64,000 bases of DNA from CAYNSB01 sp964399625 (GTDB taxonomy: Bacteria > Planctomycetota > Phycisphaerae > Phycisphaerales > UBA1924), in the NCBI GenBank assembly GCA_964399625.1, contig CAYNSB010000014.1, positions 1 through 64,000 on the forward strand. Reading direction: 5' to 3'. Under the pieces are notes generated by a model. That model saw only the letters and a program-made list of their open reading frames with translations, searched no databases and was not told the origin of the DNA. Shown here piece by piece: positions 43,542-51,144 of the stretch. Position numbers and translations under genes: made by a program. Within the stretch, counting starts at the first letter, position 1. Each line of letters begins with the position of its first letter.

Positions 43542-44630
43542 ATGGCCAAGCCCCCCAAAGCCAAGACCCCGCGCTGGCTCCACCAGCCCGTGTACCAGTC
43601 CATCCGCGCGGGCGTGGCGGCCCTGACCGTGGCGCCGCCTCGGCTCGTTCTGCCCGTCGCCGCGCACGCGGGGTCGGCCTTTGGCGGCTCATCGCTCAAC
43701 CGGCGTCGCCTGGAGCGCGCCACACGCAACATCGCGGCCGCCTTTCCGGACTGGAGCGCTGATCGCGTCCGCGAGTGCGCCGTTGGTTCGTACGCCCACC
43801 TGTTCCAGCTTGCCGCCGAGATCTCGTACGCGCCGCGCTTGCTCTCGGACGCGTCGTGGTCCTCTCGCCTTTCGCTCGGGAGCATCGGGCCGGCCCTGGA
43901 CACGCTCCTCCGCGCCCGGCCCACGATCCTCATCACGGGGCACGTGGGCAACTGGGAACTCCTGGGCTTCACGCTCGCGCTGCTGGGGTTCCCCATGCAC
44001 GCGCTCTATCGCCCGCTCGATCTGCCGCCGCTCGATCGCTGGATGCGCGCCACGCGCTCGCGGCGCGGTCTGACGCTGGTGGACAAGTTCGGTGCACTCC
44101 GCCAGCTCCCGGAGCTGGTGCGCCGCGGCGCGCCCATCGGCATGGTCGCGGACCAGAACGCCGGCGATCGCGGGCTCTTCGTGCCCTTCTTCAACCGGCT
44201 CGCGTCCACGTACAAGTCCATCGGGCTGCTCGCGCTGCAGTTCGACGCCCGCGTGGTCTGCGGGTACGCGCGGCGCGTGGAGCGCCCCGGCGCAGCGCCC
44301 TCCGACCTCGACTACGCGCTGGACGTCGTGGACCAGTTCGGCTCGGAAGATTGGTCCACCCACCCGGACCCGCTCTTCTACCTCACCGCGCGCTACCGGC
44401 GCGCGATCGAGGAGATGGTCCGTCGCTCGCCCCACCAGTACCTCTGGATGCACCGAATCTGGCGCTCCCGCCCCCGCCACGAGCGGTCCCAGCGCGCGTT
44501 CCCGGACGCGTTGCTCGAGAAGCTCCGTCTTCTGCCCTGGACCACCCCCGCGGACCTGGACGCCATCCGCGAGCACAGCGCCCGCGACGCACGCACCCTC
44601 GCGGAAACCGGACAGGACAAACTTTCGTAA
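43542..44630 (+). CDS. LpxL/HtrB-like lipid A acyltransferase
   Basis: 362 residues. The HX4E acyltransferase motif is GHVGNWE (His133, Glu138), followed by HALYRPLDLPPLDRWM and PIGMVADQNAGDRGLFVPFF, and the C-terminal QYLWMHRIWRSRP seen in LpxL/LpxM family members. These enzymes add secondary acyl chains to lipid A on the inner membrane. Unusually there is no clear N-terminal TM helix; residues 20-50 are only moderately hydrophobic. With the MsbA-like and WaaP-like genes it argues for LPS in this organism. Confidence 0.85.
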   Translation: MAKPPKAKTPRWLHQPVYQSIRAGVAALTVAPPRLVLPVAAHAGSAFGGSSLNRRRLERATRNIAAAFPDWSADRVRECAVGSYAHLFQLAAEISYAPRLLSDASWSSRLSLGSIGPALDTLLRARPTILITGHVGNWELLGFTLALLGFPMHALYRPLDLPPLDRWMRATRSRRGLTLVDKFGALRQLPELVRRGAPIGMVADQNAGDRGLFVPFFNRLASTYKSIGLLALQFDARVVCGYARRVERPGAAPSDLDYALDVVDQFGSEDWSTHPDPLFYLTARYRRAIEEMVRRSPHQYLWMHRIWRSRPRHERSQRAFPDALLEKLRLLPWTTPADLDAIREHSARDARTLAETGQDKLS

Positions 44631-44771
44631 GGACTTCCGGCACGCGGAGTTCGGGTGGATCTTCGCGCCGGCCCCCGGGAACCGAACCGGACGACCCTAT
44701 CCTTGTTTGGTCACGGAGCAGCACGTTCGTCCTGAGGACTGCGATGGCGGGACGACAGCGGGGAGCACGAC

Positions 44772-45194
44772 ATGAGCCTGCGACTGGAAGATGTGAAGGT
44801 GCTGATCGTCGATGACGATCGCGACGTGCTCGAGTCCATGGAGGCCGCGTTCCAGTCCGAGGGCGCCGCGACCCAGCTCGCGGCCGACGGGCAAGAGGCG
44901 GTGCAGATCTGCCAGGAGGACCCGCCGGACCTGGTCGTGCTGGACATGATGCTCCCGCGTCGCTCGGGGTTCCTGGTGCTCGAGAAGATCAAGGGCCGCG
45001 ACGATAGCCCGCTGGTGATCATGGTCACCGCGAACGAGGGCAAGCGCCACCAGGCGTACGCGCAGTCGCTGGGCGCCGATCGCTACCTGCTCAAGCCCGT
45101 GCCGCTGTCGCGCCTTCTCGAGACCGCGGTGGAGCTGCTCGACGCCGCGGACGCCGAGGACGAGGCTGCGGAGCGGGGCTCCCCGGGGCGGTAA
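44772..45194 (+). CDS. Single-domain response regulator (CheY-like)
   Basis: 140 residues. The receiver domain has the acidic triad (VDDDRD at 13-18), phospho-acceptor Asp58 in VVLDMMLP, the Thr switch in MVTANEG and Lys in LLKPVP. An acidic tail of about 20 residues follows, and no output domain is present. No histidine kinase gene is adjacent, so its partner kinase must lie elsewhere. Confidence 0.9.
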   Translation: MSLRLEDVKVLIVDDDRDVLESMEAAFQSEGAATQLAADGQEAVQICQEDPPDLVVLDMMLPRRSGFLVLEKIKGRDDSPLVIMVTANEGKRHQAYAQSLGADRYLLKPVPLSRLLETAVELLDAADAEDEAAERGSPGR

Positions 45195-45248
45195 GATCGG
45201 GCTCGCGGCGTCCGTGCGACCCGGACGCGCGAGCATCGCGGAGCGCTC

Positions 45249-45572
45249 GTGGCCAGAAAGCGTCAACTCGTGCTGACCCGCAGCGCCAAGTCCGCGCGCC
45301 CGGGCGAGCTCGCGTCCATGGGTCCCCGCAAGGACGTCCTGGGGCAGCTGGCCCGGTTCAACACCGCGCCCGACGGCGCCCCGCGCAACACGGGGATGGA
45401 CGTGCTCCACGGCCCGGGGATGGTCATCGAGATCCCGCTCACGAGCGACGATGTGACCCAGGCGATGGTCACCGTCACCGACGAGGACATCGCGCTGCCC
45501 GTGCTCCTGCGCCTGTGCAAGGCCCTGGGCTGCGCGATGGTCGATCTCGAGAGCGGACGGACCTTCGGGTGA
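45249..45572 (+). CDS. Hypothetical protein
   Basis: 107 residues from a GTG start (MARKRQLVLTRSAKSARPGE). The basic N-terminus is followed by a compact mixed segment (MVIEIPLTSDDVTQAMVTVT) and an alpha-helix with LLRLCKALGCAMVDLESG. There is no signal peptide or membrane segment. It ends 3 bp before the FmdB-like gene, so the two are probably co-transcribed. I do not recognise the family. Confidence 0.6.
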   Translation: MARKRQLVLTRSAKSARPGELASMGPRKDVLGQLARFNTAPDGAPRNTGMDVLHGPGMVIEIPLTSDDVTQAMVTVTDEDIALPVLLRLCKALGCAMVDLESGRTFG

Positions 45573-45575
45573 CGC

Positions 45576-45869
45576 ATGCCGACCTACGTGTATGAGATCC
45601 TCGATCGCAAGGGGCGCCCCACGGGGCGCTCGTTCGAGATCGTGCAGTCCATCAAGGCGCCCGCGCTCACGGCCCATCCCGAGACGGGCGCGCCCGTCCG
45701 GCGCGCGATCGTCGCGCCGGTCATCGGCACGGGCATGAGCAAGCGATCGAGCGTCCTCTCGAACAAGAACCTCGAGCGTCTGGGCTTCACGAAGTACGAG
45801 AATCGCGGCAAGGGCACGATGGTCCGCACGGCGGGCAAGGGCGGGCCACGCGAGATCAGCGCGGACTGA
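45576..45869 (+). CDS. FmdB-like protein that has lost its zinc-ribbon cysteines
   Basis: 97 residues. MPTYVYEILDR, then FEIVQSIKAPALTAHPETGA, follows the FmdB/CxxC_CxxC_SSSS pattern (MPxYxYxC..C...F...QSI.D..L..CP.CG). Every position where FmdB has Cys is here replaced (ILDRKG for CxxC; HPETGAPV for CPxCG). The fold may survive without metal. The C-terminal half has NKNLERLGFTKYENRGKGTM. FmdB-type proteins are putative regulators; loss of zinc binding would change any such role. Confidence 0.6.
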   Translation: MPTYVYEILDRKGRPTGRSFEIVQSIKAPALTAHPETGAPVRRAIVAPVIGTGMSKRSSVLSNKNLERLGFTKYENRGKGTMVRTAGKGGPREISAD

Positions 45870-45880
45870 GCGCGCGCAAA

Positions 45881-45910
45881 CACGCCCCGCGCGAGTGGAC
45901 GCGGGGCGTG
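45881..45910. terminator. Hairpin between convergent genes (possible bidirectional terminator)
   Basis: CACGCCCCGCG (45881-45891) pairs perfectly over 11 bp with CGCGGGGCGTG (45900-45910), with an 8-nt loop. The FmdB-like gene ends 12 bp upstream and the fibro-slime gene ends 31 bp away on the other strand. Only a short TTT follows on the minus-strand side, so terminator strength is uncertain. Confidence 0.6.
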
Positions 45911-45940
45911 CCGGAGTGGACTCAGATCAGAGAGCGGGGC

Positions 45941-46891
45941 TTAGTCGGACAGGCCCGCGGACGCCGGGGGCTGCACGCTCTTGAGGCCCAGCGTCGTCTC
46001 GATACGGAAGTTAGACTCGGTGGTGTGGCGTTCCGCGTGGAACACCTTCAGGCTGTAGGTCTGCCCGTCCACCAGCCAGTTCAGGCGGTCCAGCTCGATC
46101 GTCTGCGCGGTCACGCCGTGCACGCCGCCCAGGTCGATGACGAGCTTGCCATCGATGTACACGAACACGTCGTCGTCGCCCGTGAACGTGAAGATGTGGC
46201 CCTTGTTCTTCTCGAACTTGAAGTTCGTGTCGATCATCGACGTGAACCCGAAGTTGTGCCCCGTCGAGCGGTAGTTCCCGTAGGACTGCGCATCGACCGG
46301 GAAGAACCCGCCGATGTTCTTCCAGGGCTGGTCCGTCGCGGAGTCGAACACGTACCGGTTGGAGTTGGGCGTGCGGTTCAGCGTGATCGGGATCGACACC
46401 GCCACGTTCACGCCGGGCACGTCACGGTACCACTGCTTGAAGTTCGCCTCGGTCGTGGTCGACCCGCCGGCGGAGGACGCGATCGCGCCCGCCTTGTCGC
46501 CCGTCTTGGCCGTGATATAGGAGCGCGGGTTGATGATGTTCTGCCCCGCGGCGTTGCGCCACTGGGTGCTCACCTTGAAGCCCGTGCTCTTGAAGCTTGG
46601 CAGCCCGTCGCTGTCCAGCTGGTCGTTCGCCTGGCCCATGTAGTGCGCGTACCCGGACGTGGGCGTGCGCTCGAAATCGGCGTGACCGCCCGAGTCCGTG
46701 GAGCACTTGAAGTCGCGGATCGTGGCGTTCAGCTGCAGCGTGGACGGCAGGCTCGCGTACACGTCGCTCGACGCCTGCCCGCTGCCGTCGCTCGACGTGC
46801 CGGGGCGGGCCGAGACGGACGAAACACTCAACCCTGCGACGGCCGTCAACGCCAGGGCGCCCAACGCGATTCGAGACTTGCGGATGCTCAT
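45941..46891 (-). CDS. Secreted fibro-slime (PA14-like) domain protein
   Basis: 316 residues with a signal peptide (MSIRKSRIALGALALTAVAG, cleavage near VSARP). The fibro-slime/PA14-type core has FTGDDDVFVYIDGKLVIDLG, GGVHGVTAQTIEL and FHAERHTTESNFRIET, the words of the TIGR02148-like family found in Myxococcus/Fibrobacter slime proteins. Such proteins are usually surface or matrix components, and no C-terminal sorting signal is visible. ATG 46891 has GGAGG 9 bp upstream. It diverges from murA over 268 bp. Confidence 0.85.
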   Translation of the reverse strand: MSIRKSRIALGALALTAVAGLSVSSVSARPGTSSDGSGQASSDVYASLPSTLQLNATIRDFKCSTDSGGHADFERTPTSGYAHYMGQANDQLDSDGLPSFKSTGFKVSTQWRNAAGQNIINPRSYITAKTGDKAGAIASSAGGSTTTEANFKQWYRDVPGVNVAVSIPITLNRTPNSNRYVFDSATDQPWKNIGGFFPVDAQSYGNYRSTGHNFGFTSMIDTNFKFEKNKGHIFTFTGDDDVFVYIDGKLVIDLGGVHGVTAQTIELDRLNWLVDGQTYSLKVFHAERHTTESNFRIETTLGLKSVQPPASAGLSD

Positions 46892-47159
46892 GCGTGTCCT
46901 CCCGACTGAAACTCCGGGCCCGCCGCCGGAACGAACCGCCGAGCGGGCTTCCACAACCGTCCGAATCAACCACGCTTCGCACCACCCCGTGCCCCACGCG
47001 CCCCAGCGTCCGGGTTCGCTCTATGACGCCCGGAGCGACCGTCGCGCCGCCGAGCAAGCGGGCCGCTCGCCCCGACCGATGTATGATCGGACCAGAACGG
47101 ATTCCCGGGCCTCCAGCGCCGCACCGGCGAGGCGGGCCCGCCACATCTTGGGAGAAGGA

Positions 47160-48515
47160 ATGGACACCTTCGTCATCACCGGCGGCAAGCGCCTCGAGGG
47201 ACGCCTGCGCATCAACGGGGCCAAGAACGCGGCCCTGCCCCTCATGGCCGCGGCCCTGCTCACGGACCAGCCCGTCACCCTCCAGGACGTTCCGCCCCTG
47301 GCGGACATCCGCTCCATGATCCGGCTGCTCGAGGAGCTGGGCTGTCCCCGCGAGGGCGAGACGACCCGCGAGTCGCTCACCCTCCGCTCGACGGACGAGT
47401 CCAAGTCCCACGCCCGCTACGACCTCATGCGCACCATGCGCGCGGGCATCTGCGCCCTGGGGCCCATGCTCGCGCGGCGCGGGCACGCCCGAGTCTCCAT
47501 GCCCGGCGGATGCTCCATCGGCGACCGCCCCGTGGACCTGCACCTGCGCGGCCTGCGCGCGCTGGGGGCCGAGATCACCCTCCACGCCGGCGACATCACT
47601 GCCAAGGCGCCCGGCGGACGCCTGCGCGGCTCGCGCGTCTTCCTCGGCGGCGCCTTCGGCTCCACGGTCCTGGGCACCGCCAACGTCATGTCCGCCGCCA
47701 CGCTGGCGCGCGGGCAGACCATCATCGAGCAGGCCGCGTGCGAGCCCGAGATCGTGGACCTCGCAAGCATGCTCATCGCCATGGGCGCGGACATCCACGG
47801 CGCGGGATCGCCCCGCATCATCGTCAACGGCGTCGAGCGCCTGCGCGGCGTCACCCACCGCGTCATCCCCGATCGCATCGAGGCCGGCACCTTCATCGCC
47901 GCCGCCGCCATCACCAACGGCAACCTCATCCTCGAGAATTGCCCGATGGATGTCCTCATGGCCGCGCACGATCGCTTTGAGGCCGCGGGCGTCCACCTCA
48001 CGCCCGTCGATGCCAAGGGCAACGCGGTCTCCGTCATGGATGATCCGCTGCGCGCGACGATCCGCATCACGTGCGATCGCGTGCTCAAGCCCGTCGAGCT
48101 CACCACGCAGCCACACCCGGGATTCCCCACGGACCTGCAGGCGCAGATGATGGCCCTGCTGTGCCTGGCCGAGGGCAACTCGGTGATCACGGAAAAGATC
48201 TTCCCCGAGCGGTTCCTGCACGTCGCGGAGCTCTCGCGCATGGGCGCGCGACTGTTCCGCCAGGGGCCGACGGTGATCATCTCCGGCGTGCGCCGGCTCG
48301 TGGGCGCGCCGGTGATGGCGAGCGACCTGCGTGCGAGCGCCGGCCTCGTGCTCGCGGGCCTCGCCGCCGAAGGCCAGACGATCATCAACCGCGTCTACCA
48401 CCTCGATCGCGGGTACGAGAAGATGGAGGACCGCCTCAACGCCCTGGGGGCGAGCATCCAGCGCGTGGATGACAAGGAACTCGCGCCCGATCTGCGGGGT
48501 GGGGGCGAGGGGTGA
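47160..48515 (+). CDS. murA: UDP-N-acetylglucosamine 1-carboxyvinyltransferase
   Basis: 451 residues. It transfers enolpyruvate to UDP-GlcNAc, the first committed step of peptidoglycan synthesis. LRINGAKNAALPLMAAALLT is the N-terminal signature. The catalytic Cys is in SMPGGCSIGDRPVDLHLRGL (Cys118), so the enzyme is of the fosfomycin-sensitive type. PDRIEAGTFIAAAAITNG and GFPTDLQAQMMALL are further conserved blocks. GGGAGAAGGA precedes the ATG. With dapA this argues that the organism makes peptidoglycan. Confidence 0.95.
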   Translation: MDTFVITGGKRLEGRLRINGAKNAALPLMAAALLTDQPVTLQDVPPLADIRSMIRLLEELGCPREGETTRESLTLRSTDESKSHARYDLMRTMRAGICALGPMLARRGHARVSMPGGCSIGDRPVDLHLRGLRALGAEITLHAGDITAKAPGGRLRGSRVFLGGAFGSTVLGTANVMSAATLARGQTIIEQAACEPEIVDLASMLIAMGADIHGAGSPRIIVNGVERLRGVTHRVIPDRIEAGTFIAAAAITNGNLILENCPMDVLMAAHDRFEAAGVHLTPVDAKGNAVSVMDDPLRATIRITCDRVLKPVELTTQPHPGFPTDLQAQMMALLCLAEGNSVITEKIFPERFLHVAELSRMGARLFRQGPTVIISGVRRLVGAPVMASDLRASAGLVLAGLAAEGQTIINRVYHLDRGYEKMEDRLNALGASIQRVDDKELAPDLRGGGEG

Positions 48516-48521
48516 GCCCTC

Positions 48522-48794
48522 TCACTCCTCGTCAAACCCATCCGCCACGAGCTTCTTGAGCGCCTCGGCCGCGGCCGGCGCATCATCCCCATCGCACACG
48601 ACTTCGAGCGTCGTCCCCTGCGTCGCCGCCAGCAGCATCATGTGCATGATGGACTTGCCATCCACCTCCTGCTCGCCGCGCTTGACCGTCACGCTGCACG
48701 AAAAGCGTGCCGCGGCATCGACGAACGTCATCGCCGGGCGCGCGTGCAGCCCGAGGCGGTTGACGATCGTGACCTGAACGGCGACACGGGGCAT
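48522..48794 (-). CDS. ptsH: HPr-like phosphocarrier protein
   Basis: 90 residues. Active-site His18 lies in NRLGLHARPA and a regulatory Ser48 in VDGKSIMHMM, both at conserved spacing. HPr passes phosphate from Enzyme I to EIIA proteins. The third gene of an apparent hpf-ptsN-ptsH series, it ends 6 bp from the end of convergent murA. No Enzyme I gene is in the window. Confidence 0.92.
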   Translation of the reverse strand: MPRVAVQVTIVNRLGLHARPAMTFVDAAARFSCSVTVKRGEQEVDGKSIMHMMLLAATQGTTLEVVCDGDDAPAAAEALKKLVADGFDEE

Positions 48795-48896
48795 GGGAGA
48801 AGGGACTGAGTGACAAGGGGACCAAGCGGAGGGCGGAGGGCACCGGGCGAACGCAGACCATCAGGCAGGCGGATGAGCGGCAGGGACGGGAACCAA

Positions 48897-49373
48897 TCAG
48901 CCCGCCAGGAGCTGGTTGTCCGCCTCTTCCAGCAGGGTGTGCACGTCCTCGTTCGTCTGCGCCTGGCGCAGGAACCGGCGGAACGTGTCCTTGCTCAGGT
49001 TCTTGAAGATCACCTCCATCGCCTGCAGGTGCTCCTCGGGGCGGTCCTCGGGGGACATGAGCAGGAACACGCTGTAGACCGGCTGCTTGTCCAGCGAGTT
49101 GAAGTCCACGCCCTTGTCCGAGAGCCCGATCGCCGCGGCCATGCCGCGCACGCTCTTGTGCTTCACGTGGGGCACGGCGACGCCACGCCCGAAGCCCGTC
49201 GAGCCCCGGCGTTCGCGCTCGAGCACGCTGGCGATGAGCGTGTCGCGCAGGTTGGCACCGGCAGCGCCCGAGGCGATCAGCGCGTCCACCAGCTCCGCGA
49301 TCACCTCGTCGCGCTGGGTGGACTTGAGCCGGGAAACGATCGCGCCGTCGCGAACAAGCTGCAGCATCCGCAT
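48897..49373 (-). CDS. ptsN: PTS EIIA (PtsN-like, nitrogen-type)
   Basis: 158 residues. The phospho-acceptor His69 is in GFGRGVAVPHVKHKSV, typical of EIIA-Ntr/fructose-mannitol EIIA. It lies between the hibernation factor gene and ptsH, the arrangement expected for a regulatory rather than sugar-transport PTS; no EIIB/EIIC genes are nearby. The 102 bp between it and ptsH looks non-coding. Confidence 0.87.
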   Translation of the reverse strand: MRMLQLVRDGAIVSRLKSTQRDEVIAELVDALIASGAAGANLRDTLIASVLERERRGSTGFGRGVAVPHVKHKSVRGMAAAIGLSDKGVDFNSLDKQPVYSVFLLMSPEDRPEEHLQAMEVIFKNLSKDTFRRFLRQAQTNEDVHTLLEEADNQLLAG

Positions 49374-49422
49374 GGGTATGGGCCCTTGACGCTCGTGGTG
49401 GTGGGTCGTGGTGGTGGGGGAG

Positions 49423-49731
49423 CTAGCGCTTGCCGGTCTTGAGGCGTTCCTTGAACTCGGTCAACTGACGCGACGTCTTCTGCACGACGTGGTCGATCGC
49501 GAGGTAGACGTCCTCCTCGATGACCTTTGAGATGAAGTCGTCGCGCTTCTCAACGTCGCAGACCAGCTCGACGCTGAACGTGCCGTGCGTCCCGTGCCCC
49601 TCTTTGGCGATCAGGAACGTCAGCTGCTGGATGCCGTCGAAGTACTTGGGCAGCCCGGCACCCTTGGTCTCCGCGTGCTTCTGGATGGCGGGCGTGATCT
49701 GCAGGTTCTTGCCGACGACGTCGATCCGCAT
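49423..49731 (-). CDS. hpf: Ribosome hibernation promoting factor, short form
   Basis: 102 residues. MRIDVVGKNLQITPAIQKHA and SRQLTEFKERLKTGKR, with EEDVYLAIDHVVQK between, match the RaiA/HPF family. Its length places it with the short form, which lacks the C-terminal dimerisation domain of long HPF. It slows ribosomes in starvation and is often linked to ptsN (as in E. coli), as it is here. Confidence 0.9.
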   Translation of the reverse strand: MRIDVVGKNLQITPAIQKHAETKGAGLPKYFDGIQQLTFLIAKEGHGTHGTFSVELVCDVEKRDDFISKVIEEDVYLAIDHVVQKTSRQLTEFKERLKTGKR

Positions 49732-49883
49732 GGCGTCCTCGAATGGTCAAAGCCGGGCTCGCGCCCGGGCGCTCCGCGTTCAAGGGGCTCGTCCCACGAG
49801 GGAAGCCCGGTCCCGGCCCGCACAACGTGCCTTCCGGAAACGGAGTCTACGCGCGCTCGCCGCGATTCCCCTTTTCTCACGTC

Positions 49884-50858
49884 TCACGATCGGGGATTGG
49901 TAGGGGCGGGCGCGATCGCCCCGCGGGCCTCGGGGGGGAGCTGGTGCTCCGGGATGAGCACTCCCCCCGTGATCATGAAGCGGATCGCCTCGTCCACCGA
50001 GATCGGCAGGTCCATCACGTCCTTCTCGGGCACGTTGATCGCAAAGCCCGTGAATGGAGTGGGCGTGGACGGGATGAACACCGAGAGCACCGGCTCGTTC
50101 GCCGCGGCGGCGATGTCCCGCATCGAGTTGCTGGTCACGAGCCCGATCGTCCAGATGCCCTTCCGCGGATACTCCACCAGCACCACGCGCTTGAACGCCA
50201 TGCGCCGATCGCCCATGACCAGGTTCACGAGCTGCTTCACGTGCGGGTAGACGTGCTTGAACCCCGGGATCCGCGAGAGCAGGCTCTCCACGCCCTCGTA
50301 CAGGCGCCGCCCGAGGATCCCGCCCAGCAGCAGCCCCGCCAGGTAGATCAGCGAGATCGCGACGATCAGCCCGAGGATCGAGAGGTACCAGCGTGCTTCC
50401 CAGAACTGGCGGAACTGCGCCACGCGCGCGGCGTGGTCGATCGCCGGCGCGCCCGCGCTGCGCATCGCCGTGCCGTCGCTCGAACGCAGAAAGTCCTCGC
50501 GCTCCTGCTCCGTGATGATGTACCAGTCCGGCTGGTGCTTCTCGGGGATCACCAGCGGGATCGCCTGGATCACGCCCCAGCGCATGCCCCGGTTGATGGG
50601 CACCGCGACGTTGTTGAACACGAACAGCAGCGCGTACCAGAGGATCCACAGCGTCAGGATCGACGGGAGCAGCACCGCCAGCCCTCGCCCGAAGAACCGG
50701 CGGAAATCCTCGGTGAAGGCCGATCGCGGACGCTTGGCGCGCGGGCGCGTCGTGAACCCGTCTCGCGCGTCGGTGGCGCGGGCGCGGTCGATCAGCGGCG
50801 CGTGCTCGCCCGTGGTGGGCGTGCCGACCTTGGGGTTGGGAGGTGGGGCATCGGGCAT
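49884..50858 (-). CDS. DUF502 family membrane protein
   Basis: 324 residues. FRRFFGRGLAVLLPSILTLW (about 48-67) is the family's N-terminal TM block. A second TM (SILGLIVAISLIYLAGLLLG) precedes VESLLSRIPGFKHVYPHVKQ, the most conserved DUF502 segment, and VVLVEYPRKGIWTIGLVT. About 90 residues between the two TMs are an insertion relative to typical members, with RGMRWGVIQAIPLVIPEKHQ. ATG 50858 starts MPDAPPPNPKVG. Role unknown. Confidence 0.85.
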   Translation of the reverse strand: MPDAPPPNPKVGTPTTGEHAPLIDRARATDARDGFTTRPRAKRPRSAFTEDFRRFFGRGLAVLLPSILTLWILWYALLFVFNNVAVPINRGMRWGVIQAIPLVIPEKHQPDWYIITEQEREDFLRSSDGTAMRSAGAPAIDHAARVAQFRQFWEARWYLSILGLIVAISLIYLAGLLLGGILGRRLYEGVESLLSRIPGFKHVYPHVKQLVNLVMGDRRMAFKRVVLVEYPRKGIWTIGLVTSNSMRDIAAAANEPVLSVFIPSTPTPFTGFAINVPEKDVMDLPISVDEAIRFMITGGVLIPEHQLPPEARGAIAPAPTNPRS

Positions 50859-50940
50859 GGTGGGTCGCCCACGCGACGCCCGCGCGCCCGCAAGCGGAGG
50901 CAACGTCCGTCAACTCCGCGGATCCTGCATCGCGAACGAA

Positions 50941-51014
50941 TGGGCCTGGGCAGAGTCGAACTGCCGACCTCACCCTTATCAGGGGTGCGCTCTAGCCAAC
51001 TGAGCTACAAGCCC
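50941..51014 (-). tRNA. tRNA-Ile (anticodon GAT)
   Basis: On the minus strand GGGCTTGTAGCTCAG begins the acceptor and D arm, the anticodon loop reads CTGATAA in CCCCTGATAAGGGTG, and the T arm contains GTTCGACTC. The acceptor stem pairs over seven positions (one G-T). The encoded CCA is absent. It closely resembles other bacterial tRNA-Ile(GAT). It is not beside an rRNA operon here. Confidence 0.95.
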
Positions 51015-51144
51015 GCACGGGCCCAACCGGGGCCCGGACACGAGTTTAGAAGCGCCCACGGGTGAGTCAACCGTGGCCCGCCCCAGCCCCTGCCGCAGCC
51101 CCCGCCCCAACCCCGCCCGTTCCGCCAAGCCTTGAGAACTGGAT

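Noticed and set aside
46422..48401. A 659-codon minus-strand frame across murA and the fibro-slime gene
   Set aside because: It covers two well-supported genes on other frames and has shadow-like composition.
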